Notes: generated by a model from the letters alone, not told the origin. A DNA stretch of 64,000 nucleotides from Flavobacteriales bacterium UBA5081 (GCA_002415785.1 DIAJ01000033.1:289657-353656), one strand, 5' to 3'. Counted from the first letter of the stretch, positions 8,747-17,772 are shown. Numbers and translations are program-made.

Positions 8747-9520
8747 ATGAGCAATGCTTATATACATCCGGATGCCAAGATCGGTCAGAATGTGACCATT
8801 GAGCCATTTGCCTACATAGCCGGTGATGTTGAAATTGGCGATGGCAGCTGGATTGGTCCGCATGCTACCATTATGGATGGAGCAAGAATTGGAAAAAACT
8901 GTAGAATTTTTCCGGGAGCAGTTATTTCTGCTATCCCTCAAGATTTAAAGTTTGAAGGAGAGCACACCACTGCTGAAATAGGAGACAACACCACTATTCG
9001 TGAATGCGTTACCATAAATAGAGGCACAAAAGACCGCAATAAAACTGCTGTTGGAAACAACTGCCTGTTAATGGCTTATGTTCATATTGCGCATGATGCT
9101 TTGGTAGGAAATAATGTTATCCTAGCTAACACCGCAAATATTGCAGGACATGTAACTATTGAAGACTTTGTTATTTTAGAGGGAGTAGTTGCCGTTCAAC
9201 AATTTGTTAGAATTGGAGCACATTCATTTATTGCAGGCGGATCTTTGGTAAGAAAAAACGTACCTCCTTTTGTTAAGGCAGCACGCGAGCCATTAACTTA
9301 TGCAGGAATAAATGCAATAGGACTTAGAAGAAGAGGTTTCGAACAAGAAACCATTACTCAAATTGAAGACATTTATCGTCAGATATTTGTACACAGTAAA
9401 AACGTTTCCCGCTCGATTGAAGAAGTAGAAAAGAACTTTAAAGACAGTCCTGAAAAGAATCAGATAATCGACTTTATCCGAGAATCTGACAAAGGGGTAA
9501 TTCGAGGGCCTTTGACTTAA
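8747..9520 (+). CDS. lpxA: UDP-N-acetylglucosamine O-acyltransferase
   Basis: This 257-residue acyltransferase transfers a hydroxyacyl chain from ACP to the 3-position of UDP-GlcNAc, the first step of lipid A synthesis. It has the LpxA arrangement of hexapeptide repeats (IGQNVTIEPFAYI, VEIGDGSWIGPHATI). The catalytic histidine lies in YVHIAHDALVG (about H116). The C-terminal helical region with GLRRRGF is also present. Its ATG begins directly after the lpxC-fabZ stop, so the two are probably translationally coupled. Length is normal. Confidence 0.95.
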   Translation: MSNAYIHPDAKIGQNVTIEPFAYIAGDVEIGDGSWIGPHATIMDGARIGKNCRIFPGAVISAIPQDLKFEGEHTTAEIGDNTTIRECVTINRGTKDRNKTAVGNNCLLMAYVHIAHDALVGNNVILANTANIAGHVTIEDFVILEGVVAVQQFVRIGAHSFIAGGSLVRKNVPPFVKAAREPLTYAGINAIGLRRRGFEQETITQIEDIYRQIFVHSKNVSRSIEEVEKNFKDSPEKNQIIDFIRESDKGVIRGPLT

Positions 9521-9522
9521 GG

Positions 9523-10143
9523 ATGAAAATTAAGCTGAACAATATCGGCAAACGCTTTAACAGAGAGTGGATTTTCAGAAAAGTTGACTTTCAACTTGAA
9601 AGCAATAAGGTCTATGGAGTAATTGGTCCTAATGGTAGCGGAAAATCGAGTTTGTTAAAGTTAATTTCTCAAGCAGAAATTCCCTCAGAGGGAAAGATTG
9701 AGTTTAGCTTGAACGAAAAGGAAATAAGTTCAGAAAGCGCTTATAATTATTTAAGCATCGCTGCTCCGTACACTGATGTGGCTGAGCAATTAACCTTAGG
9801 AGAATTTTTAAACTTTCATTTGAACTTTTCGCCGCTTAAAAATGGTTTGAGTAAAAGCGAGTTTTTACAAACTATTTATTTAGAAGATTCAATCAACAAA
9901 CAAATTTCATTTTTTTCTTCGGGAATGAAACAACGTTTAAAATTGGGTTTAGCACTCTTAAGCCAAAAGCCTTTGGTAATTTTGGACGAGCCTTCTTCGA
10001 ATTTAGATGAAAAAGGAATCGAACTTTATCAGCAAATGCTAAAAGAGAATAGTAGAGAAAGAATTATTCTAATCGGTTCAAACGAAGAGCAAAAGGAACT
10101 GCAAATCGCAGATCAAAAAATTAATATCACAAATTACAAATAA
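9523..10143 (+). CDS. ABC transporter ATP-binding protein without a visible permease
   Basis: This is a 206-residue stand-alone nucleotide-binding subunit. Walker A is GPNGSGKSS near residues 36-44. The signature loop is degenerate (FFSSGMKQRLKLG) and Walker B is PLVILDEPSSNLD. The gene begins 2 nt after the lpxA stop and ends 23 nt before efp, so it is almost certainly transcribed with the lipid A genes. No membrane subunit is adjacent. The ATPase is short and has only moderate similarity to the classical signature. The substrate is unknown, and a link to envelope lipid traffic is an inference from position only. Confidence 0.8.
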   Translation: MKIKLNNIGKRFNREWIFRKVDFQLESNKVYGVIGPNGSGKSSLLKLISQAEIPSEGKIEFSLNEKEISSESAYNYLSIAAPYTDVAEQLTLGEFLNFHLNFSPLKNGLSKSEFLQTIYLEDSINKQISFFSSGMKQRLKLGLALLSQKPLVILDEPSSNLDEKGIELYQQMLKENSRERIILIGSNEEQKELQIADQKINITNYK

Positions 10144-10166
10144 TAACATAATCAACATCTTTAACC

Positions 10167-10733
10167 ATGGCAACTACGGCAGATTTTAAAAACGGATTGT
10201 GCATGAAGTTCAACAATGACTTATTCACCATTCTTGAATTTCAACATGTAAAACCGGGAAAAGGACCGGCTTTTGTTCGGACAAAGCTAAAAAGCTTAAC
10301 GACCGGAAAAATTATCGACAATACCTTTAATTCAGGGGTAAAAATTGAACCAATCAGAGTTGAAACTCGAAAATACCAGTATTTATTTAATGACGACAGT
10401 GGTTATCATTTCATGAATAAAGACACTTTTGAGCAAACCTTTTTGCCTAAAGAAATGATTAATGCACCAGACTTTTTAAAAGAAGGTAATGATGTGGAGA
10501 TTGTATTTCATGCAGAAGAAGAGCGTCCGCTGAACTGCGACCTTCCTCCTTTTGTTGAAATGGAAATCACATACACCGAACCCGGCATTAAAGGTGATAC
10601 TGCAACCAATGCCACTAAGCCGGCAAAAATTGAAACCGGTGCAGAAGTTCGTGTTCCTTTATTTATAAATGAGGGCGACCGTATAAAAATTGATACCCGA
10701 ACCGGTGCTTATGTTGAACGAGTTAAAAACTAA
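10167..10733 (+). CDS. efp: Translation elongation factor P
   Basis: This 188-residue factor rescues ribosomes stalled at polyproline stretches. The N-terminal KOW-like domain carries the loop VKPGKGPAF with the lysine (K32) at the position that is modified or functional in EF-P. Two OB-fold domains follow, ending in the conserved GDRIKIDTRTGAYVERV. It sits between lpxA/ABC ATPase and the second lpxD-like gene and abuts the latter (TAAATG), an arrangement seen in other flavobacteria. Confidence 0.95.
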   Translation: MATTADFKNGLCMKFNNDLFTILEFQHVKPGKGPAFVRTKLKSLTTGKIIDNTFNSGVKIEPIRVETRKYQYLFNDDSGYHFMNKDTFEQTFLPKEMINAPDFLKEGNDVEIVFHAEEERPLNCDLPPFVEMEITYTEPGIKGDTATNATKPAKIETGAEVRVPLFINEGDRIKIDTRTGAYVERVKN

Positions 10734-11675
10734 ATGAAATTTAGTAAAACATATAGCCTTAGCGAAATAGCTAAAATTCTTGAAGCTCCATTCTTTGGTG
10801 ATGCTAGTCTTCCGGTCAGTGGAATTAATGAAATTCACCGAGTTGAGGAAGGCGATATTGTATTTGTTGATCATCCAAAGTACTACGATAAAGCATTGTA
10901 TTCTGCTGCATCTGTAGTTCTCATCAACAAAGAAGTAGAAGTACCAAAAGGCAAAGGAATCATCGTTTGTGATGATCCTTTTAGCAGTTTTAATAAAATT
11001 CTGGATTACTTTAATCCCTTCAGTTTTTTCGATCAGTCTGATAGTAAAAGTCAAACTATTAGCGAAACAGCTAGGGTTCACCCCTCTGCTATTATAGGTA
11101 AAAATGTAAGTATCGGCTCAGGAAGTATGATTATGCCCAACGTAACAATTCACGATGATGTTAGCATTGGAAACAACGTTATTATACAGTCGGGTGCAGT
11201 TATCGGATCGTTTGGTTTTTATTACAAAAATCGTCCTAGTCATTTCGACCGTTTACTTAGCGCTGGTAGTGTTGTCATTGAAGATGATGTAGAAATTGGA
11301 GCAAACTGTACTATTGACAAAGGTGTAACGGCAGTCACACGCATAGGAAAAGGTACTAAAATTGACAATTTAGTTCAAATTGGTCATGATACTACCATTG
11401 GAGAAAAGTGCTTAATTGCCGCAGGCTGTGGAATTGCAGGCTGTATAAGCATAGGTAAGGAAGTTACTCTTTGGGGTCAAGTAGGTGTTACAAGTGGAGT
11501 TAGCATAGGAAACAAAGCGGTAGTTTCTGCCAAAAGCGGTGTGTCAAAAGATTTAGAAGGGGGAAAAACTTATGCGGGATTACCGGCTGAAGAGTTCCGA
11601 ATTAAATATAAAGAGATGGCAATGTTGAGAAAACTGCCTGAGATTTTGGCTAACTTTAAATCCAATGAAAAGTGA
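10734..11675 (+). CDS. Second LpxD-like acyltransferase
   Basis: This is a 313-residue paralogue of LpxD. It has an N-terminal uridine-binding-like domain (SLSEIAKILEAPFFGD) and hexapeptide repeats. The helix has the catalytic-type histidine in VQIGHDTTIG (about H218) and a C-terminal MLRKLPEILANFK tail. The overall order matches LpxD, but it is about 30 residues shorter than the copy at 6302 and clearly diverged, so it may use a different acyl chain or sugar nucleotide. Retention of the histidine argues against a dead copy. It abuts efp and overlaps the downstream phosphatase gene by 11 nt. Confidence 0.82.
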   Translation: MKFSKTYSLSEIAKILEAPFFGDASLPVSGINEIHRVEEGDIVFVDHPKYYDKALYSAASVVLINKEVEVPKGKGIIVCDDPFSSFNKILDYFNPFSFFDQSDSKSQTISETARVHPSAIIGKNVSIGSGSMIMPNVTIHDDVSIGNNVIIQSGAVIGSFGFYYKNRPSHFDRLLSAGSVVIEDDVEIGANCTIDKGVTAVTRIGKGTKIDNLVQIGHDTTIGEKCLIAAGCGIAGCISIGKEVTLWGQVGVTSGVSIGNKAVVSAKSGVSKDLEGGKTYAGLPAEEFRIKYKEMAMLRKLPEILANFKSNEK

Positions 11676-12888
11676 AGGCGTAAATAGAGTTAAAGGAAAG
11701 TTAAAGCTTTCCTCGCTTAAGCTTAACACCCTGCTTGAAATTACTACTGCCATTAACAACAATTCAAGTAGAGAAGCCCTTTTTGACACCCTTAGAAATG
11801 TTCTCACCCAAGAACTAGATATTGGAAAGTTCGTTTTATTTACCTTAGAATCTTCTTGGAAAATCGCATTAATAGAAGGCGTGAATATTGAATCTGCTAA
11901 AGCAGTTGAGATAGATACACTTATTCAAAAATTCAAAAATATTGATGTACTAGCAGGGAAAAACGCACTACAACAAGAAGAGTTTGATATTGTTATTCCC
12001 GTATTTCACAAAGAGCGTCCACTAGCCTACTTACTTTTAGCAGATGTTGGAGAAGAAAAACTGGAAATAAGTCCAATTATCAAGCATTTGCGTTTTATAC
12101 AAACTTTGGCAAATATTATTGTGGTTGCTTTGGAAAATAAGCGATTAAACAAAGAATACATCAAGCAAATAGAGGTGAAAAAGGAGCTGGATTTAGCACA
12201 AAAAATGCAGTCGCTTCTATTTCCACAAAAATTGCCAAACGATGAGTTTATTGAGGTTAAAGCATTTTATCAACCGCATCATGAAATTGGTGGAGATTAC
12301 TACGATGTCATAAAAATTGACGAAGATCGAACTGCTTTTTGTATTGCTGATGTTAGTGGAAAAGGGATTTCTGCAGCTTTACTAATGTCTAACTTTCAAG
12401 CTAATTTAAGAGCACTGCTGCCACTTGCTAAAAACTTAAAAGAAGTAGTCATTCAATGCAACCAAAAGATTATTGAAGCAGCTCATTTTGAAAAATTCAT
12501 TACTTTATTTATTGCTATTTACAACAAAAAAGAAAAGAGCTTAGAATACTTAAATGCCGGTCATCAAGCGGCAATACTTTTTAGCGAGGATAAAAACAAA
12601 CAACTCACTAAAGGTTGTACTGTTCTAGGAATGTTTGATCAACTACCTTGTATTGACATGGGTGTTATTCCTATAAAGAAAGGAGATCAGTTGTACTGTT
12701 ATACTGATGGGCTAAGTGAATTATCAGACGATAGAGGAAATCAAATTGAAACTGAAGGATTGATTAACTTACTAAAAGAACAAGATATTAGTAGTTCAGT
12801 TCACAAAATAAAAACACTCGTCAATAAAAGAAGTGAATCGGATACTTTTGACGATATTAGTTTTTTAGCTGTTGATTTTCGCCTTTAA
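11665..12888 (+). CDS. GAF-like plus SpoIIE/RsbU-type PP2C serine phosphatase
   Basis: This is a 407-residue cytoplasmic signalling protein. Residues 1 to about 165 look like a GAF-type sensor (LLEITTAINNNSSREALFDT, later FIQTLANIIVVALENK). A short coiled linker (KELDLAQKMQSLLFPQKLP) leads to a metal-dependent PP2C phosphatase. The metal-binding acidic motifs are GGDYYDVI, IADVSGKGISAALLMS, YCYTDGLSE and FDDISFLAV. Such enzymes usually act on anti-sigma antagonists in partner-switching systems, but no anti-sigma or antagonist gene is visible here. It overlaps the upstream lpxD-like gene by 11 nt, and its 3' end overlaps the convergent O-antigen ligase gene by 32 nt. Confidence 0.85.
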   Translation: MKSEGVNRVKGKLKLSSLKLNTLLEITTAINNNSSREALFDTLRNVLTQELDIGKFVLFTLESSWKIALIEGVNIESAKAVEIDTLIQKFKNIDVLAGKNALQQEEFDIVIPVFHKERPLAYLLLADVGEEKLEISPIIKHLRFIQTLANIIVVALENKRLNKEYIKQIEVKKELDLAQKMQSLLFPQKLPNDEFIEVKAFYQPHHEIGGDYYDVIKIDEDRTAFCIADVSGKGISAALLMSNFQANLRALLPLAKNLKEVVIQCNQKIIEAAHFEKFITLFIAIYNKKEKSLEYLNAGHQAAILFSEDKNKQLTKGCTVLGMFDQLPCIDMGVIPIKKGDQLYCYTDGLSELSDDRGNQIETEGLINLLKEQDISSSVHKIKTLVNKRSESDTFDDISFLAVDFRL

Positions 12889-14305
12889 GCATTTCCTTGT
12901 AATGCAAATCAATTGACATTATGATGGCAATGAAGCCCCAGAATGGAATACTAGCTTTATCTGTATCTAAGAAATTATTCAATGTACCATTAACCATATA
13001 AGTAGTAAATGCCAGTATCACAAAAAAGACAATAGTTCTTAGCTCACCTTTCGGAAGAATCCAATATAAACGAGAAGCAGTTCTATAGAATACAATTACG
13101 ATTAAAAGGAAAGTAAGCGTTCCAATGAAACCACTTTCAGAGAGAGGTCCTAAAAACTCACTATGAGCATTTCCTCCATCAGCTGAATTTGTACTTATAA
13201 TAGTTAAATCCTCTGAAGCTTGAAAAGGAGCATATTGAAACATATATGTTCCCGGTCCCCAACCAAAAATGGGTCGTGCTTCAAACATTCTATATGCCGA
13301 TTTCCATCGGTTGATTCGCTCTAAATTAGACGCATCAGTTGAAATATTAGAAATTGACTGAACATGCTCTGTCAAATTCTCTGAGGTTGAATCTTGTTTG
13401 TTTTCTTCTAATACATCAATGATGTTGTTCCAAAAAATAGCGGTAAAAATGAGCACCAAGCCGGCAATTGAAAGCACAAAACTTCCTCTCATTTTAAAAA
13501 TATAAATAAAAGACACTAAAAATGCGACTACTAAACTAATCCAGGCAGCTCTACCATAAGAAAACACAATTCCTAAAACCAAAGTAATAGTCATCATTAA
13601 AGTAATTAATCTATACTTTTTATATCGCTTCAAAAATAATAAGCATAACATAACGGGAAACATCAAAGCTAATACAGCTCCATACACCGTATGATCTTTA
13701 AAAAAGGGCTGCATTACCCAATGGGCAGGTCTCTCTGCAAAGCCATAAGTGCTATGGTGAATAAAAGTATAAATTGCAACAGCTGATAATGGTATTAAGT
13801 ACACCCAGAAAAAAGTAAGAATATTATTCTTTCTTTTAAAGAACTGAGAAGCAACAAAGTAAACAGCAACAATGTACCACATTTTTGCTAGAATAAACTT
13901 TAGTGAAACAACAAACATTGAGCTTGTCAGCATTGTTACAATCAGCCAAGAAATATAAATATAGATAGAGATTGTTAATGGATGACGAAGAACTTGTGAG
14001 TCAAAGCGCTTTTCGTAAAGCAGCTTCAAGAAGAATATAAGCATTAGACCAAAGAGCAAAGGTTCAGTGGGTAGAAACATTCCAACACCACCTAGTTCAA
14101 GTTCCTCTAAGTTTAATGACAAAGGCGTTGTAAATACGATTACCCACATCAACTTATCAGTGGCAACAAAGGCTAAAAGTAAAACAACTAAAGCAAAAGG
14201 GACAACTGCAAACCAATATTGCTCCATAGCAATAAAAGCACTGTTTGCCATGATAAACAAAAAGCTGCAAATTAATACCCAATTTGACTTTAAATAATCA
14301 GACAT
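12857..14305 (-). CDS. O-antigen ligase/polymerase family membrane protein
   Basis: This 482-residue inner-membrane protein has about 10-12 predicted hydrophobic segments and a large periplasmic loop (about residues 300-385). The loop carries the Wzy_C/O-antigen-ligase hallmark FGWGPGTYMFQYAPF and the conserved histidine in NAHSEFLGPLSESGF. Such proteins either polymerise lipid-linked repeat units (Wzy) or attach them to lipid A-core (WaaL), and sequence alone does not decide which. It is the last gene of the minus-strand polysaccharide operon, 6 nt after the wzz-like gene at 14312. Its 3' end overlaps the convergent phosphatase gene. Confidence 0.82.
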   Translation of the reverse strand: MSDYLKSNWVLICSFLFIMANSAFIAMEQYWFAVVPFALVVLLLAFVATDKLMWVIVFTTPLSLNLEELELGGVGMFLPTEPLLFGLMLIFFLKLLYEKRFDSQVLRHPLTISIYIYISWLIVTMLTSSMFVVSLKFILAKMWYIVAVYFVASQFFKRKNNILTFFWVYLIPLSAVAIYTFIHHSTYGFAERPAHWVMQPFFKDHTVYGAVLALMFPVMLCLLFLKRYKKYRLITLMMTITLVLGIVFSYGRAAWISLVVAFLVSFIYIFKMRGSFVLSIAGLVLIFTAIFWNNIIDVLEENKQDSTSENLTEHVQSISNISTDASNLERINRWKSAYRMFEARPIFGWGPGTYMFQYAPFQASEDLTIISTNSADGGNAHSEFLGPLSESGFIGTLTFLLIVIVFYRTASRLYWILPKGELRTIVFFVILAFTTYMVNGTLNNFLDTDKASIPFWGFIAIIMSIDLHYKEMLKGENQQLKN

Positions 14306-14311
14306 CGATTA

Positions 14312-15277
14312 CTACCTTTTGTGATATCCAAAAATCAATAATGCTGTAAAAGTAAAAAGCACCGAAGCAACTACAGCTGACAAAACAATTAGCCAACGAA
14401 TAGGATAAGACTTTTTATCAGGCACTTCAGGTGAGACCAAGACATTAGTATACGTTTGAATTTTATTGTAATCTTTTACTGAAGCTTCATAAGCATGCAT
14501 TCTTCTTATATATTCATCATTAAACTCATTTAATTGAGCGTGCATGTTGTGAAATTTGCGACCGTATTTTTGAAGATTCTCATAAATTTCTGTAGCCTTA
14601 TTATAGTCATCTCCTTTCTTACCGGAAAGTAAAAATTTAAAATAACCCTCTGTCACCTCAATAGATTGACCAATGTAGTCAACTAAACCATATTTTGTGG
14701 CATACTCTCTTATTAGCCCTTCCAAACTGTCTACTTGAGCCTTTTTATTATTCACCAACTCTCTATTAATCAAAAGAATCTCTTTGTATTTTTCTTTTTG
14801 AATAGCTCTAATATTCAAGTTTAGTTGGTGGAGCACCTCTTCTACAATTTGTTTGGCTTTTTGAGGGCTTATTGAAGTAGCCGTGATTTCAACTGACTCA
14901 AAACGAGTTTCAGTAAAGGTTACATGCTCAGCATACAATTTATTTACAAAATTCTTCGAACTTGGTTGGGTGGTATCCACTCCATATTCGTCGTAAAGAT
15001 TAAACTTATTAATTATTGTATCACGAATTACGTTAGACTCTAGATACTGTTGAAGCTGCTCAAGCTCCGTTTCGCTGCCATATATTCCTAAGTTTGTTGG
15101 GTATACAACTGCTCTTGAAGTAAATTTTGGTGGTATAAATTTGGGTCCTGAAAATACAGCAGACAGAATTGCCGCTGCTACTCCTACTCCTAAAAGCAAC
15201 TTCCACTTTCTAGAAGCAAATCCCAAAATCTCCATATTGGTCTGAAAGTAATTTTTCCCTGATTCTTCTTGACTCAT
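14312..15277 (-). CDS. Wzz-like polysaccharide chain-length co-polymerase (second of pair)
   Basis: This 321-residue protein has an N-terminal membrane segment (about residues 30-46), a periplasmic coiled-coil-rich domain, and a C-terminal membrane segment preceded by the proline motif KKSYPIRWLIVLSAVVA. That is the Wzz/PCP topology that sets the length of O-antigen or capsule chains. No Walker motifs or tyrosine cluster follow, so there is no fused BY-kinase. It lies 4 nt after a paralogue with the same ends (15282-16274) and directly upstream of the O-antigen ligase gene. The pair may form mixed oligomers, but that is inference. Confidence 0.8.
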   Translation of the reverse strand: MSQEESGKNYFQTNMEILGFASRKWKLLLGVGVAAAILSAVFSGPKFIPPKFTSRAVVYPTNLGIYGSETELEQLQQYLESNVIRDTIINKFNLYDEYGVDTTQPSSKNFVNKLYAEHVTFTETRFESVEITATSISPQKAKQIVEEVLHQLNLNIRAIQKEKYKEILLINRELVNNKKAQVDSLEGLIREYATKYGLVDYIGQSIEVTEGYFKFLLSGKKGDDYNKATEIYENLQKYGRKFHNMHAQLNEFNDEYIRRMHAYEASVKDYNKIQTYTNVLVSPEVPDKKSYPIRWLIVLSAVVASVLFTFTALLIFGYHKR

Positions 15278-15281
15278 AAGG

Positions 15282-16274
15282 TTATTTTTTTGGGTCGATT
15301 AAAATCAACACAACCATAGTAAATAAAAAAGTAGCTACTACCGAAACTAAAACAATTAACCACCTAATTGGATAAGATGGCTTTTCAGCCGGATAGGCAT
15401 CATTGACAATAAATTTATGATCTAATTGCGTTTCTGCATTTACCCTTGCCTCTGCATAAACCTCTCTTAAATCGCTAAGCTTCTCTCTTTCATATTCTAA
15501 TTGCTGAACTAAGCTCAGATATTTACCGCCATATTTTGATAATGTATCTAATCGATTATTAATCTTCTCTGCTGCTTTATTGTTGTTACTTACAAGGGCT
15601 GCTCCGTACTGATCACTCAAAACTTCTACTTGTGTTTCATAATCTTGCACACCTTTTGAACGTAAGTAATTCAAGGTATCTTCCATTGAATTGATTTCTG
15701 CAACCAATGTGTTATATTCGCTTTTTACGATTTCAAAGGCCTGAACAGCTACCTTTTTTAGCATTTTGTTTTTCACGCTGTCCAACATTTTTGCAATCTC
15801 ATTTGCAATATTTGCAGCATAAATGGGGTCGGTATCTAATACTTCAATTTTAACCGACATAAACTTTGTTCTGTAAAAATCTATATTTCTGTCGTACTCT
15901 TTATTTAATTTAGTTTTCTTGTATTTATCCTCTTGATCAATTTTATAGTGAGACATTAAGTCATACTTCTTGATAATGTGATCCCTGATCGCATCAGATT
16001 TTAGAATTTGAATCATTTGCTCAGCCTCTTCTTCTTCTCCAAATTCTAAAAAGTCTTTTTCTTTATAATTTTCATTGTTCAATAACGCTCTAGAAATAGA
16101 AGAAGTGGTTGAAGGAAATAAGATTACAGAAGATTCATATTTGTCTTCGATTAATAGAGAAAAAACAAATGATGTGATTAATGCTAAAAAAGTGGTAGTT
16201 AAAAGCACATAACGCCACTTTCTCATAAACTCCAATATCCCTTGTGAATTAATATCGTAATTATCTTCAGCCAT
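15282..16274 (-). CDS. Wzz-like polysaccharide chain-length co-polymerase (first of pair)
   Basis: This is a 330-residue Wzz-domain protein. The first membrane segment (about residues 20-40, YVLLTTTFLALITSFVFSLL) is followed by VEDKYESS-type periplasmic sequence and a long coiled coil (about residues 160-270). The second membrane segment is introduced by KPSYPIRWLIVLVSVVA. It lacks a cytoplasmic kinase domain. The C-terminal motif is nearly identical to that of the neighbouring 14312-15277 protein, which indicates an old tandem duplication. It is transcribed with the flippase upstream, 58 bp away. Confidence 0.82.
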   Translation of the reverse strand: MAEDNYDINSQGILEFMRKWRYVLLTTTFLALITSFVFSLLIEDKYESSVILFPSTTSSISRALLNNENYKEKDFLEFGEEEEAEQMIQILKSDAIRDHIIKKYDLMSHYKIDQEDKYKKTKLNKEYDRNIDFYRTKFMSVKIEVLDTDPIYAANIANEIAKMLDSVKNKMLKKVAVQAFEIVKSEYNTLVAEINSMEDTLNYLRSKGVQDYETQVEVLSDQYGAALVSNNNKAAEKINNRLDTLSKYGGKYLSLVQQLEYEREKLSDLREVYAEARVNAETQLDHKFIVNDAYPAEKPSYPIRWLIVLVSVVATFLFTMVVLILIDPKK

Positions 16275-16332
16275 AAGTTAAGCTCGATTAAAAAAAGTCC
16301 AAAAATAGTTAAAAACGTCTATACGCTTAGGT

Positions 16333-17772
16333 TTATTGTTTAGAAATGAGTTTTCGAAAATCTTCAATCTTTACAAGCCCTAAAGTAAGTGCTGCTAAAC
16401 CAAAGAAAAAGAAAATAATAACCGAAAACAAAAACAGATTTAGCTGAAATTTCACTAAAAATGCAGCTCCTATTAAACCAATTATTACAATTAGCATTGT
16501 TTTCAAAATATAATTAAAAGAGTATCCCATTTCAAACACTTTCTTACTTAAAATTATTTGTGTAAGTATGACGATTGTTTGGGTCACTAAAGTTGCAATA
16601 GCCGCCCCAAATGCTCCACTTTTAGGTATTAATATAAAATTCAGGCTAAAGTTTATTACCAAACCAGCCAGTGCAATATAATTTAGTTCTTTTAAACTTC
16701 CATTAGCAGTTAACAGTGTACCATAAACATAAGTAAGTGCAATGGCTACAAAAGACAACATTAAAACCGGAAAAACTTCTGCCGATTCAGAAATGTGATG
16801 ATCGTACAACAACTCCATTAAATCTGTAGAGTAATACCAACTGATAATGGCTACTCCAACTGATGGTAAAAAAATTAAATTGAAGGCGGTATTTACTAAT
16901 TTGCTAACTTCTTGATTTTCTTTAATCATTCTTGCAAAAATGGGCAACAACAATCCGGCAAACATATAACCAAACATATTGAAAGCCTCCATGATTCGAT
17001 ATGCTTGAGCATAAATTCCCACTTCAGCTTTTCCATTAGAGTATAGCTCTCCTACCATTACAGAATCTAAGCGATAGTAAAACGACATCAAAAGCACTAA
17101 AAGGGCAAATGGCAAGCTCTCCTTTAGAATTAAACGAAATAAGGGTAAATCAATTCTAAATTTAAAGCTTTTAGCTTTGGAATAAACTACGATAAAAGAA
17201 ACTAATGCTGTTGTAAAGTATGCCGCAAATTGAGCGTAAACAAACCACTCAATTTTAAATTGTCCGATTTGGTGGTTTCCCCACAATAAATAACCACAAA
17301 TGATAATCATCAGCAAGCGATCCAAGACTGAGAAAACACCATCTAATTTAAACAAATGCAATCCACTAAAGTTAGATCGCAAATACAAAATCATGGAAGC
17401 TAGAAATTGATTAATTCCCAAAATAAAGAGCAGGTAAACAGCTTTGTGTTCTAAACCAATTAAAAATGCTCCAAGCATTGTAGCAAGCATGTAGACTACT
17501 CCAAGCAAAAGCTTTACGTTAAATACGCCTGAAAAATACCTTTGCAACATGTGACTATGCTGTGCAATATTTCGATTGTTGTAATTGGTTATTCCAAAAT
17601 CTAAAATGATGTTTAATAAAATGGAGAACGAAAAAACTTGATAGTATAAACCGTACTCCTCTGCTCCTACCGTATTTTGAACACTTACATCTATTCCTAA
17701 AATCCAAAATGGCTTAACCAACAGATTTACAAACAGAATAAAAAGTAAATTATGGACAAATTTTCGCTGCAT
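16333..17772 (-). CDS. Polysaccharide flippase (Wzx-like, MVF/MATE superfamily)
   Basis: This 479-residue integral membrane protein has about 12-14 hydrophobic helices across its whole length. It begins MQRKFVHNLLFILFVNLL and includes the early VGAEEYGLYYQVFSF segment typical of polysaccharide-biosynthesis flippases that move lipid-linked repeat units across the inner membrane. It is the first gene of the minus-strand operon flippase, Wzz, Wzz, O-antigen ligase, so these four make the export/assembly half of a Wzx/Wzy-type pathway. It is divergent from the methyltransferase at 17878. A near-consensus -7 (TTACTTTG) is present upstream. Confidence 0.82.
   Translation of the reverse strand: MQRKFVHNLLFILFVNLLVKPFWILGIDVSVQNTVGAEEYGLYYQVFSFSILLNIILDFGITNYNNRNIAQHSHMLQRYFSGVFNVKLLLGVVYMLATMLGAFLIGLEHKAVYLLFILGINQFLASMILYLRSNFSGLHLFKLDGVFSVLDRLLMIIICGYLLWGNHQIGQFKIEWFVYAQFAAYFTTALVSFIVVYSKAKSFKFRIDLPLFRLILKESLPFALLVLLMSFYYRLDSVMVGELYSNGKAEVGIYAQAYRIMEAFNMFGYMFAGLLLPIFARMIKENQEVSKLVNTAFNLIFLPSVGVAIISWYYSTDLMELLYDHHISESAEVFPVLMLSFVAIALTYVYGTLLTANGSLKELNYIALAGLVINFSLNFILIPKSGAFGAAIATLVTQTIVILTQIILSKKVFEMGYSFNYILKTMLIVIIGLIGAAFLVKFQLNLFLFSVIIFFFFGLAALTLGLVKIEDFRKLISKQ

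Noticed and set aside
10734..11675. Second lpxD as a decayed duplicate
   Set aside because: The frame is intact, hexapeptide repeats are complete and the catalytic-type histidine is present.
14312..16274. Tyrosine autokinase (BY-kinase) linked to the Wzz proteins
   Set aside because: Both proteins end right after the second membrane helix; no Walker motifs or tyrosine cluster are present.
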